This document shows positions 9,131-18,700 of a stretch of DNA of 64,000 nt, in pieces (position 1 is the first letter of the stretch; every line of letters begins with the position of its first letter). Location: NCBI GenBank assembly GCA_017559135.1, contig JAFYSZ010000006.1:1-64000 (forward strand), written 5' to 3'. Position numbers and translations under genes: made by a program. The DNA is from Bacteroidales bacterium. Lineage in GTDB: Bacteria > Bacteroidota > Bacteroidia > Bacteroidales > P3. The notes under the pieces were generated by a model. That model made no database searches, was not told the DNA's origin, and worked only from the letters and a program-made list of their open reading frames with translations.

Positions 9131-10167
9131 GGAATAGCGGTACATATATAGATTATGAAGGTGCCACTGTAATATCAAATAATGGAAGTGTCATGCTTAT
9201 GACAGGATTTGATTATGAACCAGATGATTATCAAAATCCAGCTTTATTAGGTGATAATATTGTTCTTTCCTCATTAGAAGACGGTGGAAGTGGAAATCTA
9301 TTATCTAATATAAATGATATAATTTCTAATAAAGAACTTCAACCTTTGATTACTGAATTTATTGATAAACATCTTCCTTCATTATATTATCAACGGATAA
9401 AAGGCAGCATATTCTGTAAGGTTAGTTTCACAAAACAGCATGCATATAAAAAAATGCCATTCTATGATGTATCAACTAAAAATGGGCATATAGAAGGAGT
9501 TGCCACAAAGATTTCTAATTATGTTGACCCTGTAACTAATGTGATAAACCTTGCAACATTGCCTGTTAAATTTAAAGAGTTGAGAGAACATCAAAAGAAT
9601 GGGAAAGATACGATAAGGGAATATATAGATTTATCTATTGGAATATTAGAAGGATTTGTTTTTGTATTAGAAGGTGTAATCAATGGCTCAAAAAAAGTAT
9701 TAAACAGCAATTCTGCATTAATAAAGAATTGTTCACAGGCATTAAAATCTTGTATAACAGAAAAAGGTTTATTATGTACAACATCTAAAGCTTTAAGTCG
9801 ATTCTTAAATGTTGTTGGTTTGGGATTTCTCGCATTTGATACAGGTGCATGTATAGGTAACCTTTTGAGGAAAATACCCATTGCAGAGCATAATTTAGGA
9901 TATTTCATTGATAATGAAATTGACGAATTATTCAATCATCCATATAAATGGGCTTCCAAATCTGGTTTTTTGGGTGGAACTATTGTCATAGCTCTTTTAA
10001 TGGATGCATATAAGCATGGCATTGACATTTGTACAACATTACGATTTGAAATGAATAAAAAACCTCTTACATCTCATGAAAAATATAAGTTAGAAGCTTA
10101 TAAATTAAGAAATAAAGAAATGTATATTCAAGCTCCTTCACCTAAATATATAATAAAATCAAGATAA
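9127..10167 (+). CDS. Unrecognised T6SS-cluster protein with hydrophobic segments
   Basis: A 346-residue protein that I do not recognise. It is translationally coupled to tssF (ATGA), so it probably belongs to the T6SS. The first 110 residues are polar; an internal Gly/Ala-rich hydrophobic region follows (LSIGILEGFVFVLEGVI near 168-185, FLNVVGLGFLAFDTGACIG near 228-246, GFLGGTIVIALLMDA near 279-293). The end is basic. The alternation of amphipathic and Gly-rich hydrophobic stretches recalls toxin delivery or pore segments, but also a membrane accessory protein. Codon use is more AT-rich than in tssF. Effector and membrane-complex roles are both open. Confidence 0.6.
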   Translation: MRNSGTYIDYEGATVISNNGSVMLMTGFDYEPDDYQNPALLGDNIVLSSLEDGGSGNLLSNINDIISNKELQPLITEFIDKHLPSLYYQRIKGSIFCKVSFTKQHAYKKMPFYDVSTKNGHIEGVATKISNYVDPVTNVINLATLPVKFKELREHQKNGKDTIREYIDLSIGILEGFVFVLEGVINGSKKVLNSNSALIKNCSQALKSCITEKGLLCTTSKALSRFLNVVGLGFLAFDTGACIGNLLRKIPIAEHNLGYFIDNEIDELFNHPYKWASKSGFLGGTIVIALLMDAYKHGIDICTTLRFEMNKKPLTSHEKYKLEAYKLRNKEMYIQAPSPKYIIKSR

Positions 10168-10173
10168 TAATAT

Positions 10174-10614
10174 ATGATACAATGTAATAACTGTGGCTAT
10201 CCCGTAATAAACGGAATGCCCACTTGCCCGAATTGTTTGGCTGAAATGCCTGATGAAATTGTAGCAACAGTTCCCGTTGAAGAAGAAGTGTTTGACTACA
10301 ATGAAGATGAAATCCCATTCTGCACATTACGTCCTATAGCATTGCCCGGAGAGCGAGAAATGCCAGAAGAAGTGTATGAAGAAGGAGCAGAAGTTTATCT
10401 TTCTCGTCAAAACACAGTTCCCCATGACAGGTCTATTGATGAAGAAGAACAAGCTTGTTTCTTCTTCTCTGATGGCCATTGGTTCATTGAAGATCGCTCG
10501 CGTGATAACTCAACATACGTCCACGCAGGAGCAGGTATTAAGCTTGAACCAGGCGATAAGATTAAAATGGGCGACAGATTATTTGAGTTTAATATCAAAA
10601 CAAGAAAATTGTAA
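10174..10614 (+). CDS. Zinc-ribbon plus FHA-domain protein
   Basis: The 146 residues divide into an N-terminal zinc ribbon (CNNCGYPVINGMPTCPNC), an acidic linker and a C-terminal FHA domain (YLSRQNTVPHDRSIDEEEQ, WFIEDRSRDNSTYV, LEPGDKIKMGDRLFEF). FHA domains bind phosphothreonine. With the kinase genes downstream this resembles the threonine-phosphorylation switch of other T6SSs (PpkA-Fha), here built from different modules. It is the first gene of the signalling block. Confidence 0.82.
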   Translation: MIQCNNCGYPVINGMPTCPNCLAEMPDEIVATVPVEEEVFDYNEDEIPFCTLRPIALPGEREMPEEVYEEGAEVYLSRQNTVPHDRSIDEEEQACFFFSDGHWFIEDRSRDNSTYVHAGAGIKLEPGDKIKMGDRLFEFNIKTRKL

Positions 10615-10619
10615 TTAAT

Positions 10620-11015
10620 ATGGCTGATTATAATTATCTCAAAATATATTCTTTTGGGCGACTAACCATGTCTGAACGAATACAGCCCGTTGACAAGACT
10701 AGTCCAACGATACTTAATTTATTAAAAACTCCTGAATATGTTGCAAGTGTTAACTTGATTGATGCGATAGACCATTTCATTTGTGATGGATTAGAAAAGA
10801 ATCCTACATTAGCACATTTAGATAAGTTGATAGCTCTGGCATACCAAAGATATTCTTATGCTATTGCATTAAAATTAAACCTTCATTCAGAAAATCAATT
10901 TAAGGAGTTTTGCCAAAAGAGATACTATAATGAAGAGCAAAAGGTGAAAATAGCAGGAATCATCTTTAAATTGAAAAGAATAGGCATAAACCTACTTGGA
11001 GATAATCTCTTCTGA
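10620..11015 (+). CDS. Small unrecognised T6SS-cluster protein
   Basis: A 131-residue, predicted all-helical cytoplasmic protein (MADYNYLKIYSFGRLTMSER at the start; LDKLIALAYQRYSYAIALKL in the middle). I know no family for it. It starts five bases after the FHA gene and precedes the pseudokinase gene by 29 bases, so it is in the same transcript. It may be an adaptor or regulator in the phosphorylation block, or a T6SSiii-specific subunit; nothing in the sequence decides. Confidence 0.65.
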   Translation: MADYNYLKIYSFGRLTMSERIQPVDKTSPTILNLLKTPEYVASVNLIDAIDHFICDGLEKNPTLAHLDKLIALAYQRYSYAIALKLNLHSENQFKEFCQKRYYNEEQKVKIAGIIFKLKRIGINLLGDNLF

Positions 11016-11044
11016 TTAAAAAATAACATATTATCACTGTAAGA

Positions 11045-12340
11045 ATGAGAAACAATAACATTCAACGCTGCGATTTTCGTATGCACGATATGATTGATGG
11101 TAAGTTTAGAGTGGAACGAGTATTAAGTTCATCTCAAACTGACCAGAAGTTTAAAGTAAACGATACTTCAGGAAAGGAATATATATTAAAACTTCTCAAA
11201 CTCTGGGAAGTAGAACCACGACTACGTCAAAGTATGTTACTTTCCGCTGATAGTGAAATCAAAAGTTGTCAGATAAAGAGTAATTATCTTACGAATATAA
11301 TCCATACCGGAGTAGTAAATGGCAATCCTTATCTGTTGATGGAATATTGCAAATCTATGGATTTATCTCATTATGTCAGAAATCCAAGATTAAACCTTAT
11401 CAAGACAGTAAAGGAAATTTTGTATGGGCTACGTGATTTGCATAAATCTGGTAAAGTACATTGTCAATTGACACCAGATAATATCCTTATAGCAGATAAT
11501 GGTCATACCATGATTACCAACTATGTTATACTTGGAGGTCGTAGAAATTTATTGACAAGCAAAAACAAGACCTTGCGTTCAAGATTTATTGATAAATCCT
11601 TGGCTTATCAGGCACCAGAATTGTACCATTTGGAAAGATGTTCAACGATTTTGCCATCAGTTGATATATTCTCATTTGGTGTTATTCTCTTCCAACTTCT
11701 TACAGGTGAGTTTCCATTTGGACGATTAGCAACAGAATCAGACTGGATACACTACCAATCCCGTGCTAAAAATAATGACTGGAATAAGAACATCCTTTTA
11801 CGGAGCGAACAACGTGAGATGTGGATGAGCATTTTGGAAATATGTTTGTCTCCCGATGCTTACGGCCGAGCAAAAAATATTGATGAGATCCTTAGCAAAC
11901 TTCCTGAAGATGATAATCGCTATATGAGTGTGGCTGGAAGTAAGGTTGAAGCACCGCAATCAATATTGAATGGAGTGATGCTTCATGTAATGCAAGGTGA
12001 TGAGTTTGACAAGTATTATAGATTGCCGGAAATAATGCAATCGCCTAAAAGAATTATTACCATAGGTAGAGCTGATAATTCTGTATTCAATATGATACAA
12101 TTACCAGAACTAACTTCTGCTTATATATCGCGTCGCCATTGTACAATCGAATTGGATGATGAAAAGGAAGTATGGTATATTAGAGATGGACAGTGGGATA
12201 AAGAGACGAAAGAGAAATGGTCTCGTTCATTAAATGGTACTTATGTAAATAATATAAGAGTGACAGAAGAAGGCCATAAGATATTACCTGGTGATATTAT
12301 ATCAATTGGAGAAATAAAATTAAGAGTTGAAGCATACTAA
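11045..12340 (+). CDS. Pseudokinase-FHA fusion protein
   Basis: The 431 residues contain a protein-kinase-like domain (about 15-285) and a C-terminal FHA domain (about 335-431: IITIGRADNSVFNM, SAYISRRHCTIEL, LNGTYVNNIRV). The ATP-lysine is kept (K49 in YILKLL) and the APE and DxxSFG regions are recognisable (YQAPELYHL, VDIFSFGVILFQLLTGEFPF). The HRD motif is changed to H139-C-Q141 and the DFG motif to T158-N-Y160, so both catalytic and Mg-binding aspartates are missing. It is therefore likely a pseudokinase scaffold or allosteric partner of the active kinase encoded next. Confidence 0.85.
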   Translation: MRNNNIQRCDFRMHDMIDGKFRVERVLSSSQTDQKFKVNDTSGKEYILKLLKLWEVEPRLRQSMLLSADSEIKSCQIKSNYLTNIIHTGVVNGNPYLLMEYCKSMDLSHYVRNPRLNLIKTVKEILYGLRDLHKSGKVHCQLTPDNILIADNGHTMITNYVILGGRRNLLTSKNKTLRSRFIDKSLAYQAPELYHLERCSTILPSVDIFSFGVILFQLLTGEFPFGRLATESDWIHYQSRAKNNDWNKNILLRSEQREMWMSILEICLSPDAYGRAKNIDEILSKLPEDDNRYMSVAGSKVEAPQSILNGVMLHVMQGDEFDKYYRLPEIMQSPKRIITIGRADNSVFNMIQLPELTSAYISRRHCTIELDDEKEVWYIRDGQWDKETKEKWSRSLNGTYVNNIRVTEEGHKILPGDIISIGEIKLRVEAY

Positions 12341-12351
12341 AATTTATTATA

Positions 12352-14028
12352 ATGAGTATAATTAAACTTCAAAGTAAAGTTGAAAAGAAAATAGGTATAT
12401 ATTATGAATATGATGCAAGTTCCGTTCAATTGGGAGCTGGTGGTATGGGACGTGTATTTAAAGGTTATCGCGTTGTAGAAAGAACAGGAGAACGAACGCC
12501 AGTTGCTATTAAGGCTATTTATGAGAATATACCAGAACGTGTAGTTGAAAGAGCGAGAAGAGAAGCAAATATTCAGTTTGATAATGATAATTTGATCAAA
12601 ATGTATGGTTTCGTAGAAACTATAACTGATTTAAATGGTGGAACAAAAAATAAAGTGCACTATCATGTCATTATGGAATTGTTAGTAGGGGTTACGTTAG
12701 AAGATCTTTTGAATGGAGTTACTTCAGATCAAAATGGGATGACAATACCTTTTGCTGCAGAAATTTACAATCAATATAATCAAAATAGAGATATTGCAGT
12801 TTTAAGAATAATTAAACCTATACTTTTAGGTTTGATGGCCTTGCATGATAAGGGATATATTCACAGAGATATTGATCCTTCTAATATAATGTTAACAATA
12901 GATGGGAAAATTAAATTAATAGATTTTGGTATTTGTAAGCAGATAGTTTCTCTCGAAAGTCTTGATAATTCATTGACATCTGCAGGTGTTTTTATGGGTA
13001 AAGTAAATTATGCTGCTCCTGAATTGGTGTTAGGTGATATAAAAAATCAAAATTATACAACAGATATATATGCATTAGGTGTTCTCATTTATCAATTAGT
13101 CTCAGGGCATTTGCCTTTTACAGGAACAGATCAAGAAATTCTATCAGCTAATTTACAATGCCAAATGCCAATGAAAGATGTAAAAAGTAAAGAATTTAAA
13201 AAAATAATTCGTAAAGCAACAGAAAAAGTACAATTAAAAAGATATTCATCTGTAGCTGAATTGCGAGTTGATTTAGATCGTATTACTACTTTAAAAAAAG
13301 ATAAATTTGATTACAAAAAAAATGGTAAATATATATGGATAGCTGTAATTATTTTAATTTTGTTAATTGGAAGCATAATATTCTTTAAAAATGATAAAAC
13401 TGATACTATTTTGAATAAAGCGGAAAATTTACCTGAACAAATAACTTGTGTGGAGATGTATAATGAAGCATTAGTTATGTTAGATCAAAAAAATAGTATT
13501 GAAATTCAGAGTAAAGGAAGAAAGCAATTACGCATCTTAGCAGAGGATAGTTTGTATTTTCCAGCTAAGATAAAGTATTATACGATGTTGTTATATTCTA
13601 GAACTCCTCAAGATATGCAAAAAGGATTTACAGAATTGGAAAAGTTAGCTAATGATAAAAATGTAGACAATATAGTTATATATGAATTAGGATTAACCTA
13701 TTCTAAGGGAAATAAAACATTTGAAGAGCCAACAATTAGGCAAAAATTATTGGATATTGAAGTTGATTTGATTAAAGCGAATGATTGGTTGATGCAATCT
13801 ATAAATAAGGATAAAACAGATTATAAATCTGTCTATTGGCTTTTTAATAATCTAATTGAACTGAAAAATGCTGAAAAATTACCTTTGAATGAAGATAAAC
13901 GTATTGTAGAACTATATAAAGAATTTGAATATAGAGTAAGTAAATATAGTGATTCGGTCGCTAAAATATATAAAAATGCTGTTAAATCGGATAGTGAGAT
14001 ATTAAAAACTTGGGGGTTAATTAAATAA
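12352..14028 (+). CDS. Transmembrane Ser/Thr protein kinase
   Basis: Residues about 20-310 form an active-looking Hanks-type kinase: glycine loop LGAGGMGRVFKG (27-38), K54 in VAIK, H171-R-D173 in IHRDIDPSN, D191-F-G in LIDFG and YAAPEL. One membrane segment follows (about 327-346, YIWIAVIILILLIGSIIFF), then about 210 extracytoplasmic helical residues, probably TPR-like. The topology matches PpkA-type T6SS kinases, with an envelope sensor and a cytoplasmic kinase. It lies 11 bases after the pseudokinase gene. Likely substrates are FHA-binding partners in this cluster (inference). Confidence 0.88.
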   Translation: MSIIKLQSKVEKKIGIYYEYDASSVQLGAGGMGRVFKGYRVVERTGERTPVAIKAIYENIPERVVERARREANIQFDNDNLIKMYGFVETITDLNGGTKNKVHYHVIMELLVGVTLEDLLNGVTSDQNGMTIPFAAEIYNQYNQNRDIAVLRIIKPILLGLMALHDKGYIHRDIDPSNIMLTIDGKIKLIDFGICKQIVSLESLDNSLTSAGVFMGKVNYAAPELVLGDIKNQNYTTDIYALGVLIYQLVSGHLPFTGTDQEILSANLQCQMPMKDVKSKEFKKIIRKATEKVQLKRYSSVAELRVDLDRITTLKKDKFDYKKNGKYIWIAVIILILLIGSIIFFKNDKTDTILNKAENLPEQITCVEMYNEALVMLDQKNSIEIQSKGRKQLRILAEDSLYFPAKIKYYTMLLYSRTPQDMQKGFTELEKLANDKNVDNIVIYELGLTYSKGNKTFEEPTIRQKLLDIEVDLIKANDWLMQSINKDKTDYKSVYWLFNNLIELKNAEKLPLNEDKRIVELYKEFEYRVSKYSDSVAKIYKNAVKSDSEILKTWGLIK

Positions 14029-14037
14029 GAGAATATT

Positions 14038-15225
14038 ATGAAGAAAATTATTTTATTGATATTTATTGTGTGTTATTTTAGTTTTTGTAATGCACAGGGT
14101 TTTGAATATGATAGTAAAATTGATATAGGTAATGGTCTGTATAAAATTGAGAGTGGTGGATGTTTTGGAATTATAGATAAAAATGATAAAGTAGTAGTTT
14201 CTGTTGAATATCAAGATATTCTTTTTAAAGACGGAAAAGCATTATTAACAAAAAATGATACATTATATTACGTAGTTGATTCTATTGGAAAAACAAAGAA
14301 TATTATAAATCAGTATCGCTATCGAGTCCATCCAATATATAGATATGTTTATAATGGGTATATAATTGTTGGTAATAATGGTAAATGGGGGTTTGTTACA
14401 GTGGAGGGGGAACCTTTACATGTTGCTACATCACTTTTTAAGAAACGTAAATTACCAACTTTGTTTGATTCTGTTGCTCCTTTTGTTGATGGTATTGCTA
14501 CTGTTTTTTCAAGGAAAAATGGTTGGAAACATATAGATATTTTTGGAATAGAACGCTATGTATTATATGATGATAATGTAAATGTTACATTTCGTTCATC
14601 AGTATATAAAGGTGAGTGCATTATAGTGACGGAGAATGGAATAAAATTGTATCAAGAAAAAAATACACCGCAACATCAAGCCGTTGTAAAGAAAGTTTTA
14701 TCATCATCTGCAAAGTTTTGTAAAATAGAAACGGATTCTTCAATAACTAAATTGATTTTTAAAGAAGGTACATTAGTATTAGATTCTTTGATGCGTGCCT
14801 CGGAATTTAAATCTGAAAAAGATACAATTTTATTAATCAAAAAACCAAAGATTGAAAAGCCAAAGGTTGAAAAAAAATTACAAATAGACACAGTCTTGCC
14901 TAAAGAAAAGGTAAAAATAGAATTAGTCAAAAAAAATATAAATGCTAATAGAAATGGTGTTGCATACGCTAAAACAAAACTTATAAATTTATCAAATGAT
15001 GACATAGAAGATCTTTATGTTGTTATATCTTGTGATGGTAATATTATAAAAAAAGAAAAATTGACGCTATTAGGCAATGAATTAGAAGTCAAATTTGAAT
15101 TGCCAGCGAAATTTTCTACTAAAACAATTAAAAGGAATGTCCTTATTAAAATTGAACATAAGAATGAATTATTGATAGAAAAAGAATACACAATAACTAT
15201 TAATAGGTATAAACCTAGTAGATAG
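14038..15225 (+). CDS. Exported WG-repeat protein
   Basis: A 395-residue protein with a signal peptide (MKKIILLIFIVCYFSFCNAQ) and WG-type beta repeats (GCFGIIDKNDKVVVSVEYQ, NGKWGFVTVEGEPL, NGWKHIDIFGIE). A lysine-rich linker (KKPKIEKPKVEKK) leads to a C-terminal beta-sandwich-like domain of about 110 residues. It follows the membrane kinase by nine bases and is the last gene of the T6SS strand, so it may be an envelope ligand or regulator of the kinase sensor domain. No lipobox. Function unknown. Confidence 0.7.
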   Translation: MKKIILLIFIVCYFSFCNAQGFEYDSKIDIGNGLYKIESGGCFGIIDKNDKVVVSVEYQDILFKDGKALLTKNDTLYYVVDSIGKTKNIINQYRYRVHPIYRYVYNGYIIVGNNGKWGFVTVEGEPLHVATSLFKKRKLPTLFDSVAPFVDGIATVFSRKNGWKHIDIFGIERYVLYDDNVNVTFRSSVYKGECIIVTENGIKLYQEKNTPQHQAVVKKVLSSSAKFCKIETDSSITKLIFKEGTLVLDSLMRASEFKSEKDTILLIKKPKIEKPKVEKKLQIDTVLPKEKVKIELVKKNINANRNGVAYAKTKLINLSNDDIEDLYVVISCDGNIIKKEKLTLLGNELEVKFELPAKFSTKTIKRNVLIKIEHKNELLIEKEYTITINRYKPSR

Positions 15226-15389
15226 ATTAAAGAGAGGTTTGAAATTTGTAATTTTGATTGTAGTTTCTTTAATGGTGTTATGTAAGAAACAAAGATAAAA
15301 AAATATCGCAGACCAATATCAAATGGATAATATTAAGATTTTACACAAATTCTCAAACAGATTAGCTTGAAGATTCAGTGTGTATTCCA

Positions 15390-15580
15390 AATCAATCACA
15401 AACAATGCTGTATCTAAACTCTACAAATATAAGGGTTGAAAATCTTAACTTGCAAGCAAAAGTTTTGATAATCGACACACAAGGAAAATATTTAGAGTAG
15501 AAAAGATGAACAGGGGAGGCTATTACATAAAACTAAAAACCGATAAGGCTGTTAGTACACAAAAATTGATAGTTGAATAA
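15390..15580 (+). pseudogene. Decayed T9SS C-terminal sorting domain
   Basis: This stretch is homologous to the last part of the 2193-residue gene downstream (around 22070-22319), but its frame is broken. Frame one reads NQSQTMLYLNSTNIRVENLN then AKVLIIDTQGKYLE and stops at 15498-15500; the homology resumes in another frame from 15503 as KMNRGGYYIKLKTDKAVSTQ and ends KLIVE-stop at 15578-15580. About 15 codons are deleted after the NRG. The matching terminator also follows. The rest of 15226-15389 shows no ORF and no other recognisable feature. Confidence 0.88.
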
Positions 15581-15602
15581 AGACAACAAATCAATAAACT
15601 CA

Positions 15603-15638
15603 AAAGAGCGACTCAAACAAAGAGTCGCTCTTTTTTTT
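15603..15638 (+). terminator. Intrinsic terminator after the T9SS remnant
   Basis: A perfect 12-bp stem (15603-15614 with 15622-15633; core GAGCGACTC/GAGTCGCTC) with a 7-base loop and a T-run to 15638. It is nearly the same as the terminators at 22341, 23373 and 63283. It would end transcription coming from the T6SS genes. Confidence 0.92.
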
Positions 15639-15685
15639 CTTTGAATTAAAAAATTTTTTCTTTGAAATATTTTTGTGAAACAAAG
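15618..15685 (+). repeat. 21-bp-phased C-WWW-G array 1
   Basis: CAAAG at 15618 (inside the terminator loop), CTTTG at 15639, CTTTG at 15660 and CAAAG at 15681, each exactly 21 bases apart. Spacers are almost only A and T. The last units overlap the promoter of the next gene. Confidence 0.75.
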
Positions 15686-15702
15686 AATTATTTTTATATT
15701 TG
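15672..15702 (+). promoter_or_regulatory. Bacteroidota-type promoter for the 2193-residue T9SS gene
   Basis: The -33 box TTTG (15672-15675) and -7 box TATATTTG (15695-15702) are separated by 19 bases, matching the Bacteroides primary-sigma consensus TTTG-N19-TAnnTTTG. The ATG lies 35 bases downstream. Confidence 0.8.
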
Positions 15703-15737
15703 CCTCAAAAATATTCACTCTTTAAAATCATAGTATT

Positions 15738-18700
15738 ATGAAAAGGTTATTCTTTATTTTGTCGCTTTTATTTGCGATGCAAATTTCAGCACAGACAGAA
15801 ATTATTATTGGAGATATTGCTTCAAATCAAACATCGTCTAATTTGCCTATAAGTACTGATTATAAATATTCTTATTCGCAATCTATATATAAGCAAAGCG
15901 AATTGGTGGCAGGGGAGATTTCAAGCATAAGTTATTATCATGTTGGAGAAAATTACTCTGCCGGAACAATATCTATTTACTTTAAGGAAACAAGTGATTC
16001 AACCCTTAGCGGTTTTTCACCAGCTGATGGTTTTACACAAGTCTTTACAGGAGCCTTAAACCTAACTAATGGTTGGGTAACCTTTGTTTTTCCGGAAATT
16101 TTTGAGTATTCGGGGCAAAATAACTTAATAATAGCGGTTATAAAATCACATTCCGAGTATTCTTGGGGACATAATTTTATGACAATATCAGCAAATAGTA
16201 GTTCTATATATAGAAAGAGTGATTACGCTTCCTACACTCTAAGTACGACAAGCGGTTCTGGCGGAATAGAAAACAAAAAACCTATTGTGAAATTTGGAAT
16301 TTTCCCTTCCGAAGACTATTGTTATCCTCCGATTGATATATTCCCTAACACGATTACGCCAAATCAAGCAACAATTTCTTGGAATATTGAAGACGAATCT
16401 TCATCTGTTTTTGGCTTGGCTTATAAAACAGATGCAGATGAGGATTGGACTATTGCAAGTGATGTAATACAAGATACGTTTTATACATTAACAAATCTTA
16501 TCCCTTATACTAAATATCATTTTAGGCTTTGGACGATTTGCCCTGCAAGCAATAGTTTTGAGCGAAGTGGATATTTTATGACTACTCCAAACGAAAGTTG
16601 TTATATATCTTTGTCTTATGATGAGAATTTTGATGATGATGAAGATTTATGGCAGTGGCGTTACACCAACTATGGAGAAAACAGGTGGTATGTAGGGCCT
16701 GCGGTAAATAACACGCGAGATGAAGATGGTTATCTCACGCAAGGCAACGCTTTATATATAAGTAACAATGGCGGATTAAACAATACCTACAATAATACAG
16801 TGGCTTCTACTTCTTATTTTTCGACTTTGATACATATACAAGACAGTACTTATTATGGAATAGAGTTTGATTACAAAATGATAGGAGAAAGCTATCTTGA
16901 TAGGCTGACTGTATTTTTACTTCCTTTGTATGCAGAATTGACAACAAACATTTCTGGTGCTACAACACTTGGAACACTGCAAAATACTTCTAATACTTGG
17001 CGTAAATTTGAACAACCTTTTCCAGAAAACATATCTGAGGGAGATTATCAGTTGGTATTCTGTTGGGAAAACGACAATAACGCAGGACAAAATCCTCCCG
17101 CAGCAATAGATAACTTAAAAGTACATGCCTCACTTTGTGCAAGAGTAACCGATTTCACAGATACGATTGCGGATGTTGATGGAAATGCGAGTATGAGTGT
17201 TAATATAAATGACACAATCAATCAAACAGTATCATATATTGTAGAATATCGTCTTTCAGGAGAAAGTATATGGGATACAATTCAAGATCCAAATCCGGTA
17301 GAGATTCCATATTTGCCATATTCCTCTATAATAGAATACAGAGTCATTGCAAGTTGTGGCTCGGGAGGTAATTCTATGCCGTCAGATATTGTAAAAGTAG
17401 TTACACCATGTGGATTGACTCATCAATACCCTTATAAAGAATATTTTGAAACTGATATGTTTAATAGTTATTATGACATCTCGCAATATTGCTGGAAAAC
17501 AATAAATGAAGGCGACTCATGGATTAAATGGGGTTATTATAATTCCAATGGAATCAATGGAAGCGGAACGTTAAGTTATCAAAGCAGTAGTTATTCCAAT
17601 AATGTAGAATTTAATGATTGGATTATATCACCTGCTTTTGCCTTAGATGGAAATCAACGACTAAACTTTCAGTATAAAATACCGCAAGGCTATAATACAA
17701 ATACGCTTACTCCAAAAATAGATGTATATATTTACAATACAGATGTTGTAGATTACTCTTCGGCAGATGATACAATATTTTTTGAATACCTTACAACAAT
17801 TAACGATACGAACGTTAGAGTTGAACAATGGAAAATGGCAGAAATCCTTTTGGGCGATTACGTGGGTAATTTCCGCTTTGCACTTGTAGTAAAAGAAGCA
17901 AATCCTACATTTTTAGTTGATAATTTTGTTGTAAGTAATATCCCTGACTGTTTTGAAGTCTATGGTTTGGAAGTTGAAGCTTACTCTGGTACTTCTGTTT
18001 CTATCACATACGAAACTGCAAACGTCTCTGGAACGGGTGTTGCAATTGCTTACGCACAAGATATAGTAAATCAAAACTTTGATCCAGAAAGTGCAGATTG
18101 GCAAATAATCTCTGGTGATGAAGAATTGCCATATATTTTAGAGGGATTAGAACCTGGACAAACTTATATTTTCGCTGCTTCTCAAACATGTGGAGGTGAG
18201 TGGAGTGATACTGTGAAAGCAACATTGCCAATGCCTTATTCAACTCCATTTTCCTTTGATTTTAATTCTTCAAGCACTACTCCGGAAATGCAATTTACTG
18301 CTTCATCTGCTCAAAATATTTGGTTTATAGGAAATGTCTATAATAGCACTATTGAAAATCCTGATAGCACGCAAGGAGGAGCACTTTACATAACAAATGA
18401 TAATGGAGCATCTGCTTCATACACTCCTGGACATTATAATGCACGTGCTTACCTTAATGTAAACTTTGCTGGTGCGTCTGAATACCAACTTTCATTTGAT
18501 TGGATGTGCGAAGGGGCAGGAACAATTGATTATTTAAAAGTATATCTTATACCTTTCGGAGATACATTGAGTGAAAACTTTGCTATTACAGGACGTTTGA
18601 ATCAATCAATTCAGTGGCAAAGAGAAGAAATAATACTTCCTGCACATCTTTATGCAGGAGGTTATCAATTGGTTTTTGAGTTTAATATCGGTGGTTATTC

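Noticed and set aside
15226-15273. Stem ATTAAAGA/TCTTTAAT after the WG-repeat gene as a T6SS terminator
   Set aside because: The arms are 32 bases apart, AT-only in pairing and without a T-run; the terminator at 15603 is much better.
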